DNA of 64,000 nt from Xanthostigma xanthostigma (Eukaryota; Arthropoda; Insecta; Raphidioptera; Raphidiidae), in the NCBI GenBank assembly GCA_963575645.1, contig OY754469.1:37344753-37408752 (forward strand), in the 5' to 3' direction. Positions 1 through 11,416 of the stretch are shown here, one piece after another (the stretch's first letter is position 1; every line of letters starts with the position of its first letter). The notes below the pieces were generated by a model. The model did not search any database. It was not told the DNA's origin and saw only the letters and a list, made by a program, of their open reading frames with translations. The translations under genes were made by a program, and so were the position numbers.

Positions 1-1816
1 ACACCAATAGTGACCATAATAAACTAGATAAATACAGTTAACAACTCTAAAAGTTAATAATTGCGTAATCATTATTTTGTGATACTTTTAAAAGTTGATT
101 TCTTTTTAACTTTTTTCTTTGCATTTACAAGAAGTTATTTAGTGAAGCCAAATATAAACAAGAAAGAATGTAGACAGCTTTAAAAGCTTTTAAAGTTAAG
201 TGTTCTGCTTTAATTTGAGCCTTTGAGGTTCAGATGCAGTAACCTAAGAATAATAGCACGATTAAAATATAAAGTGAAGTAATCAGCTAAGAAGTGTAGG
301 GTTAAAACTTAAAGGTCTAGTCTACACTGCTAAAAATCCATTAATGTATTTGTTGTGACAATTTATTAATAGAAATTCAAGGAATGCTTTTTCAATAGTG
401 ATTTATTAAAGCGAAAAATTAAAATGTTTCAACAGGTTACATAATAAAACAAAATTATATTCTAGCAAATAACGTAACAAAATTAAAAATACATTTTTAA
501 TAATAGGGCTGCGCAAAACTTCGTATTTTAAACAGTATTTCTACTTAGGAAAATCTATTTTTAATATTTCCTTGTAAAAACTATTATTTCATCTAAGATT
601 TTCCCCTTGATACAATTTGTCCGTTTGGGTTGGATAAATGGAGAATGATATAAATAACTAGTAATTGACTCCATAATTTTACAATACTTTACCTACTTGG
701 AATCAGAGCTCAGCAAAGCACTGAACTTAAGCGCTTGGAACACTTTCATAAATGCTTGATTTATTTAAGCACTTTCATTTTCAAAAATGTTTAAAGCATC
801 GAACACTTACTAAAGTGCTTAAAAAAAATTAAGTATCAAGCATTAAATACCTTAAAGTAGGTAACCTCTTAAATCTTCCAACTTCCAACACGACGTTATT
901 ATATAGATTTTAGACATGCACAATCAGAGACGTAACTATACTACCTGAGGCCCGTGGCAAATTCATCGGATGAGGTCCTCTCTAAGATAATATCAAAAAT
1001 TTGGGACCAAATATCAGAACAATTGTCAGCGAGATGCAATGCCATGTTTCGAATTAAAAATTACAATACCATATATTTTTTTTAAACTTTCATCTAATTG
1101 TTTTTATTTGCAGCTTTTAACTCATAAATTGTCCGAGTGGCTCTTGGTTTAATTAATTGTGTGCATTCTTGCTTTAAGCATTATAAGTGCTTTTATAAGC
1201 ACACAGCACTGCCCAGTTCTGCATGGAATAAGCATTCCTTGGTTAATTTAAAATTAATTCATAAACAAGCGGTTCACAAGACCAACTTCCCAGTTTTATG
1301 AATCCTTATAATGAAGTACTTCAAATTATATTCAAAAATATTTCCAAACATATATACGCTGCGTTCATACAGCGTGAATAATGTATTTTAACAACGGTAT
1401 AATGATAGTGTACGGTGGTGGGAGTAAAGATAGATGTGGTGGCAGAACGGGTACGGACAAAATACACTGGATTTAGATTTGTGTTCCGTTGCGGTCAGGC
1501 AATTGCAATGCAATAGAGAGTTTAGTAAATAACGGACTGTTAAACGGACGATAACTCTCAGGTATATCGCTTCAGAAGATAAATGTGACTTGCCAGATCT
1601 AATCAGTGCAAATCAGAATCTGATTAACGCGTTATTTATGCGTTCTACAGGCCGGTCATAATTTCCTGCTTCCCTAATAATTTTAGGCAAAAAAGCTTTG
1701 AATAAAAGTTTTAAGTAATCAAATACCGCATCTTAGCCAATAAGTCAAATTGATTTTGAATACTTTTTAATCAGAGAAATTAGATCTAAGAAATATGATT
1801 ATGTTTTTTATGTCAA
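1..1816. other. AT-rich DNA, no gene recognised
   Basis: No ORF of interest and no element ends were found. Two clusters of the 8-mer AAGTGCTT and its complement AAGCACTT (about 715-845 and 1160-1205) form imperfect inverted pairs, which suggests an old foldback or TIR relic. The rest looks like decayed, low-complexity intergenic sequence. Confidence 0.5.
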
Positions 1817-2217
1817 TCTATAATAGGTACCTATATATAAAATTCCCGTGTCACAAATTTGGCCGCGCTAATTTCCGAAACCACTGAACTGATCTTAATG
1901 AAATTTTGTAAATGTGTCTTGGTTGGTGCAACTTATAGTTTTGTACAAAATTACGGTGTTTTTTCAAAACTGTTTTAGTAACATGTAACGACATCTGATA
2001 GAATTTACTCAAAGCTATTAGTTCAGAAGCAAACAAAAAAAAATCTGTTTTAGTATCAACTAGCGACATCTGTTAGAATTCGCTCAAAACTATTAGTTCA
2101 GACACAAATCTGGTAGAATTTGCTCAAAGCTATTAGTTCAGACGCCGGGCTGCAAACGAAATACATTTTGCAGAATTATTACTATCGCACCCGGGTGAAA
2201 CCGGTACGGACCGCTAG
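1817..2217 (+). mobile_element. Non-autonomous Helitron-like element, family II
   Basis: The element starts TCTATAATAGG after an A and ends CCGCTAG before a T, which fits the Helitron rule of a TC start, a CTRR end and insertion between A and T. Just inside the 3' end the sequence CACCCGGGTGAAACCGG can form the short GC-rich hairpin expected there. Its last 30 bases match the 3' end of the family I copies, for example the one ending at 42781, while its 5' half differs. Two further copies lie at 16404-16720 and 35781-35950. It encodes nothing; ORFs inside it are shared between copies only because the repeat is shared. About 400 bp long. Confidence 0.75.
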
Positions 2218-4828
2218 TAATATTATAGGTATTATTTAACCCCTTCGGACCTGAATTTTAGATTTTTGAAACACAAAATATTTTTTAGGATCTTGGGCTT
2301 ATTTAAGGTGTAATTAAAGTATATTCAGTGAAAAACTAAATTTAACAATTACAGAATTTTAGAAAATCCTATATCCATTGAAATGGATAACTTTTTAAGT
2401 ATAATAAGTAAAGTTAACATAATAAAATTAAAATAAATATCCGCACAAGAAAAATAAATATCATCAAGAAAATGCGTAAGTTATGCTAAGTAATACGTAA
2501 TCAGAATGTACCTACACGTTTACCAGCTTTACGGTCAACACTATATTTCGCCTATACCCATATAATATTTCTTTGTTTTGTTTGGTACGCCTACATCTCA
2601 GATAAGCCCCAAGCACAATGAAATTACAGGGTGAAATTTAGTTACAGGGCTATATTTAGTCACTAGAAATTCGTTAGTTAACAAGGCGAAATTTAGTTAC
2701 TAGAATTTCGCTTAAATTTATGTTTCACATCTTCCAGGCGTCCCACGACGGTTCCTAATTTTTTTTTTTAAATAAGGAGTTATGCGCCGAGCGGATTCGG
2801 TGTTCGGTCTATTTGAGCTCCACGAGGAGAACCGAACTTATTTCGGCAGGTGTGCGAGTACCTTTAATCTGCTACACAGAAGGCTGGCAGCTCCAAACTC
2901 AGTGATCAATAAGAGTCATTCTGATCGTAAAACACGAACGCTCGTTTGTTTCGTTTAACGGCCAACGCTAACGTCTATCTGTCCTATACGCTGTCTGTCT
3001 GTCTGTTTCGTGTTGACAAAACGACTTAATGTCGCAACACGTTTAAATTAACTTCTCCAGTGAACAGCTCCGGTTAACAATTCCGAGGCGAACAATATAT
3101 TTTACGTTTAGAATACGTCGTCGTCGTTTACTAATTGAAAGTGTCAAATTAAAAACATGAAGGTTTTTAGTAATTAAATGTTTGTGCTTTATATAACTTT
3201 AGTCGTTCTGTTATTCGATTTAACCCTAGAAATGACAAGGTAGCATCCGTCACGCACAATACCAAGGGAAAGGTTCAAAATATTTAACCCCGACTATGCG
3301 GTTTTCAATTTATAATTTTATTGATACAAAAAAAAAAAAATGAAAAAAAGCGAGTGTGCTTTAGACCACACGACTCAAGTAAAACTTCTTCCTATAAAAT
3401 ATATAATAATGATACAATAATATTCGATAATCTATCACCATATTTTGATTAGACACCCTGATTTAACGACACAATATAACCTCACTCTGTAGCACATGTC
3501 TACGAAGACGAAGTGTTTAAAACATAATTTTTGATTAATTACCTAATAGGCAAAATATGTATATATATTTATTAGCATAATTTAGAATACATTTAAAAGA
3601 ATTTATTAACTAACCTACATTATTTCCCGTTACAAAATGCAGTAAAATTCGATGAAATGTATTTTTGATACAAAAACAATATTGTTTTCATTTATAACGT
3701 CAAATAGTTGTCAAAAAAAAGAATTTCGTTTAATGCTCCGTCTTTGTCGCACTCACTAACTTATATCTCCCTCTCAACTTCCAATATACGAAACGTAACT
3801 CTCTCTCTTATTATCTTCACTAACTTATATCTCCCTCTCAACTACCGTTCGCCTCGAACGATCACGCACCGTTCGCCTCGTCCGATGATGCACTTCCGTA
3901 AACGCTTTCGTCAGGCATTTACCAGCTTACTCCCCAAGTCAAGCGTGCCTAATGAAGTTTTATTTTGAAAAAATTGTACCTCTTTCAAAAAGGGTCACTA
4001 GAAAGGTCGGCGCTTGTTTAATTACTATCATTTTTTATGTACCTACTTAGGCATATTAAATTCATGTCGACCTCAAAATTTTATGCCTTTTTGTGACCCT
4101 TTTTTTTGAAAATGTTACTTTTTAGTGGTCTTGCAATATGCGATTTGCACCCTAATAATCGTCTTCTTTCTTAATATTGTAATATTAAACCTAAAAAAAC
4201 TGCTGAGTCGATTTAAGAAAAATTTATGTGAGACCAACTTGAAGTTATGCCCTATTAAATGGAAAAGGATTCAACAAAATCGATTCACAAATGCTGGAGA
4301 TACGAGGAGATATATAAAAAAATCTCATTTTTTTAAGTTAGTTAATAACGACTAAACCGCTCTTTACAAAAATTTTGTAGTATCAACCCGGAAATATTCT
4401 GAACAAAATGGTTCGGCTAACGTACAAAAAATATAGGTACGCGTCGAACATAGCATAAAAAAATATATTTTGTACATCCCTCTATCACATTTAACTCTAG
4501 TGCTGTAAAGTTGCGAGAAGTTTAATAAACGTAGTCGTAATACCATTTCCACAATAAATCATAGTCTAAACGCGTGAGAATTGAACGCAGCCTTCTATTA
4601 AAAGTGAACTTGCTCGAAATTGAATTTTCGAAAATTTTAAAAATCAACTGAAAATCAACTACTTTACAGGAGGCTAATATATATTTTTGATTTTTGTCCA
4701 ATTTCCTGCGATTTTCAAGATTAGTATAATTACGGACATACAGGTACAAACGCTAATTTATTAATCATTGATTGATCATTTATTTCTAGATGACGGTTGA
4801 TCCATGTATTGTCATCCGAAATATATAT
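2218..4828. other. Unassigned AT-rich DNA with small repeats
   Basis: No supported gene. At 2625-2715 the phrase GAAATTTAGTTAC recurs and is the reverse complement of the tandem array at 57.5 kb. At 3751-3845 a 26-base phrase (CTTATATCTCCCTCTCAACT and flanks) is present twice about 64 bases apart, and ACCGTTCGCCTCG is present twice 25 bases apart near 3845-3885. The 86-codon frame over these duplications has repetitive, low-complexity content and is not a credible protein. Around 4100-4350 lies a degenerate copy of a dispersed repeat also seen near 56300. Confidence 0.45.
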
Positions 4829-5466
4829 CGCACGTTGAAAACAAAAGTGACATTAAGCAAAAAATTACATTTTACAGTAGAGCACTTTTTAGTTTTAATA
4901 ATATTGTTTTGTCCTAAAAAAGTTACTATTTAAATACTGCTTATAGAGATTCTTTTGTTAATAATGAGACAATTTATTATTGTTTTAATTTATTTGTTGA
5001 CCACAATGTTAAAAATAAAGTTATTAAAAAAAAGACCTTTCAACAATAATTTTTTGTTTAGTGTCATTGTTGTCATAACCTATAACCAGTAAATTGGAGA
5101 CTTTAACTGCAAAAAGTGTCACTAAACAAAATGTGTCATTTTATGTATTTACTTACTTGCATTAATTTTTGTAGCAACTGTAATCAGTAAACTGTCATTT
5201 AACAAAATGTGTCACTTTTTCACTTACAGCGACGTACGTACCAAACAACTGCTTTGACACAATTAAAATAGTGTCGTTATATCATACTCGACCATGGGCA
5301 ATTCTTCCAAAATATAAAGTGACACTAGCTCAATCTAGCGGAAATAAGTGGATTTATGAGCAAACGGAAAATTTCGTTTGGTGACACTCTTGCAGTAAAA
5401 CATGAATCTTACAAAAGGTGAAAAGTTAACTTTTTTGTATAGTGTCACTATTGTTTTCAACGTGCG
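4829..5466. mobile_element. Foldback/TIR element rich in GTGTCACT motifs
   Basis: The ends CGCACGTTGAAAACAA and TTGTTTTCAACGTGCG are exact inverted repeats, and ATAT lies on both outer sides as a possible target duplication. The interior carries many copies of GTGTCAC/GTGACAC in both orientations, probably sub-terminal protein-binding repeats. No coding capacity: the short frames inside are chance. A non-autonomous DNA transposon of unknown superfamily. Confidence 0.7.
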
Positions 5467-5799
5467 ATATGCGTATAAAATTTTAAATCGATCGGATATC
5501 TGGAAGTTGTTCAAAATTGACTTGCAAAAGTTGACCGAAACATACAAACATGAGAAGTTAAATAAAAGCTTGATTTGAACGTATCTAATATTTGCAAAGG
5601 GGTATTTAAAGCAAACAGACTCTTAACTGTATTCAGCTGAAAATTTATTTGTTATACAGGACGTTCACTAAACGTACAGTAAGTAAGTATAGGTTAAAAT
5701 ATCAAAACCCTTGTGTAAAAAAAATCATTTTACAAATTATATAAAAATATTATTAAAAACACTTTTCCTCGGTTTCAAAATAAATACCAATTTTTTCAG

Positions 5800-6120
5800 A
5801 CTATACCTATATTGACAAAAATTATAAAATTATAATTCAATAGATGACGTTTCAGTCCGGATTTTGAGTTTCTTCAGAATTACAAAAAAATATAAAATTT
5901 AATAAGTAATTAGTTTATAGTAGAATTAAGTTTGAATATTTTTGTTATTAATTTTTAATAAATTTTTCGTTATTAAAATATTCAAACTTGATTCTATTAG
6001 AAAATTATTACTAATTCTGAAGAAGCCCGAAACATCATCTATTGAAATATTGATTTATAATTTTTGTCGATAATTTTATTTATTTGAAGAGTTCTATTCA
6101 GACGTTAATCAAAGATTTGA
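5800..6120. mobile_element. Penelope-like termini, inverted pair
   Basis: Two copies of one terminal sequence face each other around about 5955. Each holds a decayed version of CTGAAGA followed by a stem and GAAAC (minus strand 5846-5879, plus strand 6017-6036). The right flank GACGTTAATCAAAGATTTG recurs at 40283-40300 and, reverse-complemented, at 39299, 39451 and 56700. The family assignment comes from the better-preserved palindrome at 39814-40298 and from the known link between Penelope-like elements and hammerhead motifs. Confidence 0.6.
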
Positions 6121-6262
6121 ATAAAGTATCTCTTGAGTAAGATTTTCAAAAAAAAAATACCGTTTAAATACCAAAAATTTTCATTCAAAAAAACAAATTA
6201 GATATTTTATACCATTTTGGAATCTGGATGAAATAAGACTTTGGATACAAATTTGATAATTG

Positions 6263-6800
6263 CATCCTGATTCCAAAATTGTATAAAACACATAAATTAT
6301 TATTTTTATTTTTAATACATTTTTTGCTATTTAAAAAGCTAAATTTGGTAGTTTCATCCTGATTTCAAAGTGGTATAAAACACATAAATTATTATTTTTA
6401 ATACATTTTTTGCTATTGAAAAAATTACTTTCATCCATGATTTGTAAATATTACAGGTGTACCTTCACTTATCAATTTTTGTTTAACGATGAAGGTTTTC
6501 AGAAAAGTTTATCTATTACATAAATGTTAACCTCAAATGTAATATTATTTATTTTGTTATTATTTTTGTAATCTTTTATACATTTTACATGTTTTTATGT
6601 TGTGGTTTATTTCTGTACACAGATTGCCTGAAGAAGTTGTAAATAACAACGAAACGTTGCAACATTTGAAAACGTAACATTTCTTTTTACTTATTTCCAA
6701 GTTCCTGATAATTTTCCACTGTAATATTTTTTGCTGTTTAAAAAGCTAAATTTGGTAGTTTCATCCTGATTTCAAAGTGGTATAAAACACCTAAGTTATT
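6263..6800 (+). repeat. Direct repeats split by a Penelope-like tail
   Basis: A repeat of roughly 80 bases containing GGTATAAAACACATAAATTA and TACATTTTTTGCTATT occurs at 6263-6345, 6345-6417 and again at 6722-6800. Between about 6420 and 6720 lies foreign sequence that ends with a hammerhead-like motif, so the array appears to have been interrupted by a Penelope-type insertion. Confidence 0.5.
6627..6660 (+). ncRNA. Hammerhead-like motif (Penelope-type tail)
   Basis: CTGAAGA is followed by one extra base, a perfect GTTGT/ACAAC stem with an AT-rich loop, then GAAAC. This is the arrangement of a hammerhead core. Every copy in the window has one extra base between CTGANGA and the stem, so activity cannot be assumed. 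Confidence 0.45.
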
Positions 6801-6926
6801 ATTAGTGTATTTGCCATAAGGCACTTACACTATTGGCGTCGGTCGGATGGCGGGACCTAGAGGTCGGACCAAAATTTCTCGACGTTTCATAAGTTTCTAA
6901 GAAGTTTGGCACCATTTTTGGAAATG

Positions 6927-6962
6927 TTTATATATATATGTATATATATATATATATTTATA

Positions 6963-7000
<38 letters not shown>
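6927..7000. repeat. AT dinucleotide microsatellite
   Basis: About 70 bases of TA repeats with a few TTA and GTA interruptions. Confidence 0.95.
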
Positions 7001-7002
<2 letters not shown>

Positions 7003-7979
7003 ACCACGATAACTCTCGACAGACTTAATCGATTTAAACGAAATTTGGTCCACATGTTGGAATCCATCATCGCAAGAAGCCTATTTAAAATGGGCCCGAT
7101 CGGGCCATTTTAAGGGGGGTATTTAGGGGTTGAAAAATGTTTTTGGGCCCAAAAATACGGAAAAAATTCTCAGAATCACTTCAAATTTGAAATTTAACCC
7201 TTTAGTAATTATTGAAATGTGCTGCTAAAATTTAAATAAAATCGGCCCGACAGGACCGGACTTACAAATTTTATGAAAACGCAAGTTTACTGATATGGAT
7301 TTACATACTGAAGGGTGTATATAATTTGGTACAGATGTTGAATTTGTATGTAGTATTGAAATTAAGTAAAAAAATGTTGTTTTAAGGGGTGTATTAGGGA
7401 GCAATTTTTTTTATTAACAAAGTTAAGTTCATACTATAGAGCCACACTGCTTATAAAAGCAAATACACTATATTGTCGGCAGGGTTTCGCACTGCGACCC
7501 GAGTTTTTTTTTTATTACATTTCTTTGCATTTAAAAAGTTATCTCAAAAACCTTGAGGTTGGTTCTGGTTCACGTTTTGTTATATATTTTGATAGCAGAT
7601 GATGGTCAGACCTATGTAACTGGTTTGCCGTGCAAAAGATTAACTGAATCCTTATATTGAGAAAAAAAAATTTAAAGAAATATCGAATAAATGTAATAAG
7701 CTTTATATTCAATACGTTTTAATTAAGAAATAAATTTTGATTACGTACCTTGGCTAGGAACAGATTTTGAGAGAAATGTTTGTATCTTAACACAATTACT
7801 TATAACACAGTACTAAAAACATGTTTACATTTTTTAATATAAAAATATAGTTTTAAATAATATAACAAAAAAAGATGAACACTTCACAAAAACGTGCACA
7901 ACACGATTAAAAACGTAATTAACAAGTTTTGACATCAAATCGAGTTTTTATGTAATAATTTATGATACTCTATATAACA
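7001..7979. other. Dispersed-repeat debris, no gene
   Basis: GACCACGATAACTCTCGAC and the following text resemble the tails of widespread insect repeats; a related phrase, GACCACGCATAAC, occurs near 29150. GTGTATTTGC near 6805 and GCAAATACAC near 7460 are inverted and may be the ends of one element enclosing the AT microsatellite. Nothing beyond 7480 is recognised. Confidence 0.4.
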
Positions 7980-7982
7980 TTA

Positions 7983-8518
7983 AGCGGCCCATAGACGCTC
8001 AATATTATTGTGCGATGTGGGTTGCACAATATTTTCACGGCGGCCCCTAGACGGTCAATATTATTGTACAATATTTTGGTTTCTGCAAAAAATTGTACTG
8101 TATTGAGGCGATATTGAAGGTTGTGCAATATATTGCTCACAGACGGTATAGCCACATTGTGCTAACAGTCCCCACCAGAACTTCAGTCATCATGTTGTCA
8201 CGATTACCATAGTCTTTGAACTTCACATCCCAAACAGTCGGAGGACGACGATACACCTCAAAAAATTCAACAATAAATTGTCTTTCAGCTTTCTTGTCAC
8301 CCATGATGAGACGTAGTTAAGACGACTTGTTAAAACGACCTCTACTTGAGATCAACTGCCGAGATATTGCGCAATCTTGACAACAGACGGCACAATATTT
8401 CCCCGTTTGTGCAATAGGTTTTGAAAATCACACCTTTCAATGTCGTCTACACACGGTCAATTATATTTTACAAACACAATTAATATTGCGCAATAATATT
8501 GAGCGTCTATGGGCCGCT
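7983..8518 (-). mobile_element. PIF/Harbinger deletion derivative
   Basis: The terminal inverted repeats AGCGGCCCATAGACG and CGTCTATGGGCCGCT are long (at least 28 bases) and nearly perfect, and TTA is duplicated on both sides (7980-7982 and 8519-8521). A 3-bp TTA/TAA target is the signature of PIF/Harbinger. The interior carries further inverted CAATATT-rich repeats and, on the minus strand, the start of a MADF-domain gene. PIF elements are known to carry a second DNA-binding gene beside the transposase, which supports the assignment. The transposase gene itself is missing, so this copy could only move in trans. Confidence 0.85.
8137..8304 (-). pseudogene. MADF-domain protein, N-terminal fragment
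   Basis: A 55-codon frame from an ATG at 8304 to a TGA at 8137. It begins MGDKKAERQFIVEFFEVYR and continues with a WDVKFKDYGNRDN segment. The spacing of the FI-EF--YR, W and Y-NR residues is that of the MADF (Myb/SANT-like, Adf-1 type) DNA-binding domain. It covers about the first half of the usual 85-residue domain. After roughly residue 44 the sequence becomes the element's repeat-rich end, so the domain is cut by an internal deletion. In PIF/Harbinger elements such proteins help bring the transposase to the DNA. Family match judged by eye; quite secure because the element around it is independently PIF-like. Confidence 0.75.
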
Positions 8519-8521
8519 TTA

Positions 8522-9620
8522 CATTGCCATCAATTTTTTTTTCAAATTATTAAGTTTTTAGTGACATCTACACGTGTTTCTATAAACTTTTGAATTAGGT
8601 TCAAATTGTCTTAATTTGTAGTGACGGCAAATCTAAAATTGTCCTCGAACGATCAATTATATACCCCCTATAAAATAGGAGCATTTTAGCCCTATTTTCA
8701 CCTCTAAATTAAAATAAGAAATGTTGGTGGTAGAGTTCCTGGAGATGAGACTTTTTTGTAGGAAATTTCCTGCTCTTTCAGAATTTTTTTTGTAATTTCA
8801 GATATCTGCAATAGTTTTTGAAATATTCGTCAAAAAACCAAACCCCTCTTTTTTTTTACTAAAATGTTTATAACTTTTGCTTTTTCGTTCAAAGAGTTTC
8901 TAGATGTCATTCCGAATCAAATGACACCATGATTATATTATTATTTTCCATGAAGGAAGACTGGAGTTCATCAAAAAGAGACATATTGCGTTTTTAAGGT
9001 ATAGAAACTTCTCCAATGTTTCAAATATATATAAAACACAGCGTATATACAAATTTTAAAGGTGATAAAATGCATAATTTTAATTATTCTGGTTACCTAT
9101 TTGAAATAAAGCGTACTGTTTAATGAATATGCCTTTTATGCATGCACCGTTACACAAGTTTGCATAAACTAAATGCAAATCAATTCAAGAAAAAGAAAAC
9201 CAAAATCTAAATGCAAATCGCATTCACTAAATCAAAATGTTCTCCGACGATTTTTAGATGAGAATGTAGACTTTCGACACATTAAAAAATAATTACAACG
9301 TTTTTAAGAAGTATGGAATCATTTTTCATGTAATAATAATAACAGCTCTACACTGTTATTCTGTAGCTCTGTTTGTTACGACAAGAAAATAGCTGTTGAT
9401 TTTTTAACATTCTTTTTACGGTTCCATACGTTCCAACGGGACCCTATTACTAAGCCTCCGCTGTCCGTTCGTCCGTCTGACTGTCAGCGGGCTATATTTC
9501 ATGACCCGTAATATAGGTAGAGAGTACACAGAGTATGTATTTCTATTGCCGCTATAACAGCAAATAATGAAAAACCAAGATGGCAAATTTCAAAATGGCC
9601 GCCATGCACATTAGAAAAAA
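8522..9620. other. Unassigned; contains a common insect repeat
   Basis: From about 9418 to 9500 the text GGTTCCATACGTTCC, GGGACCCTATTACTAAG, CCTCCGCTGTCCG is a dispersed repeat familiar from many insect genomes. No ORF is credible in 8522-9418. Confidence 0.4.
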
Positions 9621-10854
9621 AATTCCAGGCAATTGGGCGAAGGGACCATTCCAACTTCAAAAATGTTGACATTTGATTATAATAAAGAAAATAAAATTTG
9701 TGATATCGCGTGAGGTGACGCGGGTAATGGCTAGTATTCAATATGATATTTCAGGGCTATTCCGCTAATGTTAACCACCGTGATTACCAAGTATTTATCA
9801 AAATAAACAGTTTGTGTAATCATTTTTGCATGTATTTTTTTTCATTACTATGGTTTAGAGATGAGTGATATTTCACTACCTGTTACTTAGTCGCTAATAT
9901 TTGGATTTCACGGTTCACTGCAGTGACTTCAGAGTAGCTACCTGTTACCAACCAGCGGCTAAGCAAAAAAATAATCGTCACATGCGCTATTTCACTACCG
10001 GTTTTTTTAACTAAATGTATTACCCATTTTAATAAAGAAATGTGATCACTAATGTAAAATATGTACTTTATATACTTATAACTTAGTCGTACCTTTCAAT
10101 AATGCATCATTACATGCATTTTTTAGGTGTAATGTTATACTAATACATAAAAATATTGTGCATGGGCTGTTTTAGCACCGAACGATATTTTACCTGTGAT
10201 CACTGTTCGCTGAAATCAATATATTAACATCTCTGCTCTGCACGCGCACAGTCATTCATGTGATCGGCGAACGCTGCACTGCATGCGAATAAGTTACCAG
10301 CGATCACGGGTCGCAGTTAAAAATCACAGGTATTTGGAAGTCGCAGTCGCCAAAGTACCTGTTACTTGAAAGTAGCTAATAATCTCATCCCTACTATGGT
10401 TACCTAAGCACAGTGATTAGAACTCAAATAGCAGAATACTATTCGTTGCCATGGTTACCTACATAATATGTAATAAATACATTATATTTAAAAATTAATC
10501 AAAGCATGCCTAACTATTTTATTTCTGACAGATCTATAAAATAAAAGAGCGGCTGATTTTTTTTTATTTTCAAAATATTTCCGAAACTATGAAGTTTAGA
10601 AAAATTTTTTTCTCTTGAAAAAATAAATAGAATAATAAGCCGTTATGAAAAGTGTAGCATTATTATATAAAAAAACACCGTTTTAGCATAATATATATAG
10701 GCAACCATAACAACGAATAGCAAATATCATATTGAATACTAGCCATTACCCGCGTCACCTCACACGATATCAGACATTTTATTTTCTTTATTATAATCAA
10801 ATGTCAACATTTTTGAAGTTGGAATAGTCCCGTTGCCCAATTGGCTGGAATTTT
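9621..10854. mobile_element. Foldback element with nested hAT MITE
   Basis: About 132 bases at 9621-9752 recur inverted at 10722-10854 with few differences (ends near CCAGGCAATTGGGCGA and GTTGCCCAATTGGCTGG). Parts of the same family are found at 24075-24345. The interior is occupied largely by the hAT-like MITE 9856-10393. No coding sequence. Confidence 0.65.
9856..10393. mobile_element. hAT-like MITE with 8-bp duplication
   Basis: Short ends TAGAGATGAG and CTCATCCCTA are inverted with one difference. CTATGGTT is present directly outside both ends (9848-9855 and 10394-10401), an exact 8-bp target duplication as made by hAT transposases. The interior contains repeated TACCTGTTAC and GCGATCAC-type words in both orientations. 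No ORF. Confidence 0.8.
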
Positions 10855-11416
10855 TTATTTATACAATACAATTTATACAAAATACCAAATATACGTGTTT
10901 CCTGCCTAACTTGGCGATGCCAGTGCTAGGGCAGGACCCAGCATATTATAGTTGTGCAGACCAGAAACCATTAATGATGAAGCCCTAAAATTTAATAGAA
11001 GTTGAAAACACATGAGTAAAGCAAACCTGCATCGAAGACACTATATAAGGTCTGTTTTGCAACGCACTGTGTAAAAGAGTATCGGCGATAGATACAGAAT
11101 GTATAACACTTTTCCGTTTTCTCCGTCTCTCATCTCTTTTTTCGCACATAACAATTCACAAATGGAAAGACAATTAAAAGTCACTTAGCACAACGCGAAT
11201 TTCCAACACAAAACCGCATTAATCTGTCTCTCCGTGACCCCTGTCCTTGTACAAGATCACGTTGGCTTTGTTCATCTCCATTATTACATAATACTGTCTT
11301 TAAAAAACAAAGACGAGATTAAAAAATTCTCGTTTTGCAAGCCTGATGCTGGGCTTGGCCGACACTGGCCACGTGCATTCACGGGGTGACAAATTTGAAA
11401 ATTTTATTAAATTATA
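10855..11416. other. Unassigned, less AT-rich stretch
   Basis: Slightly GC-richer than its surroundings, with no ORF and no element ends recognised. CGAGATTAAAAAATTCTCG at 11313-11331 is a short perfect hairpin. Confidence 0.4.
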
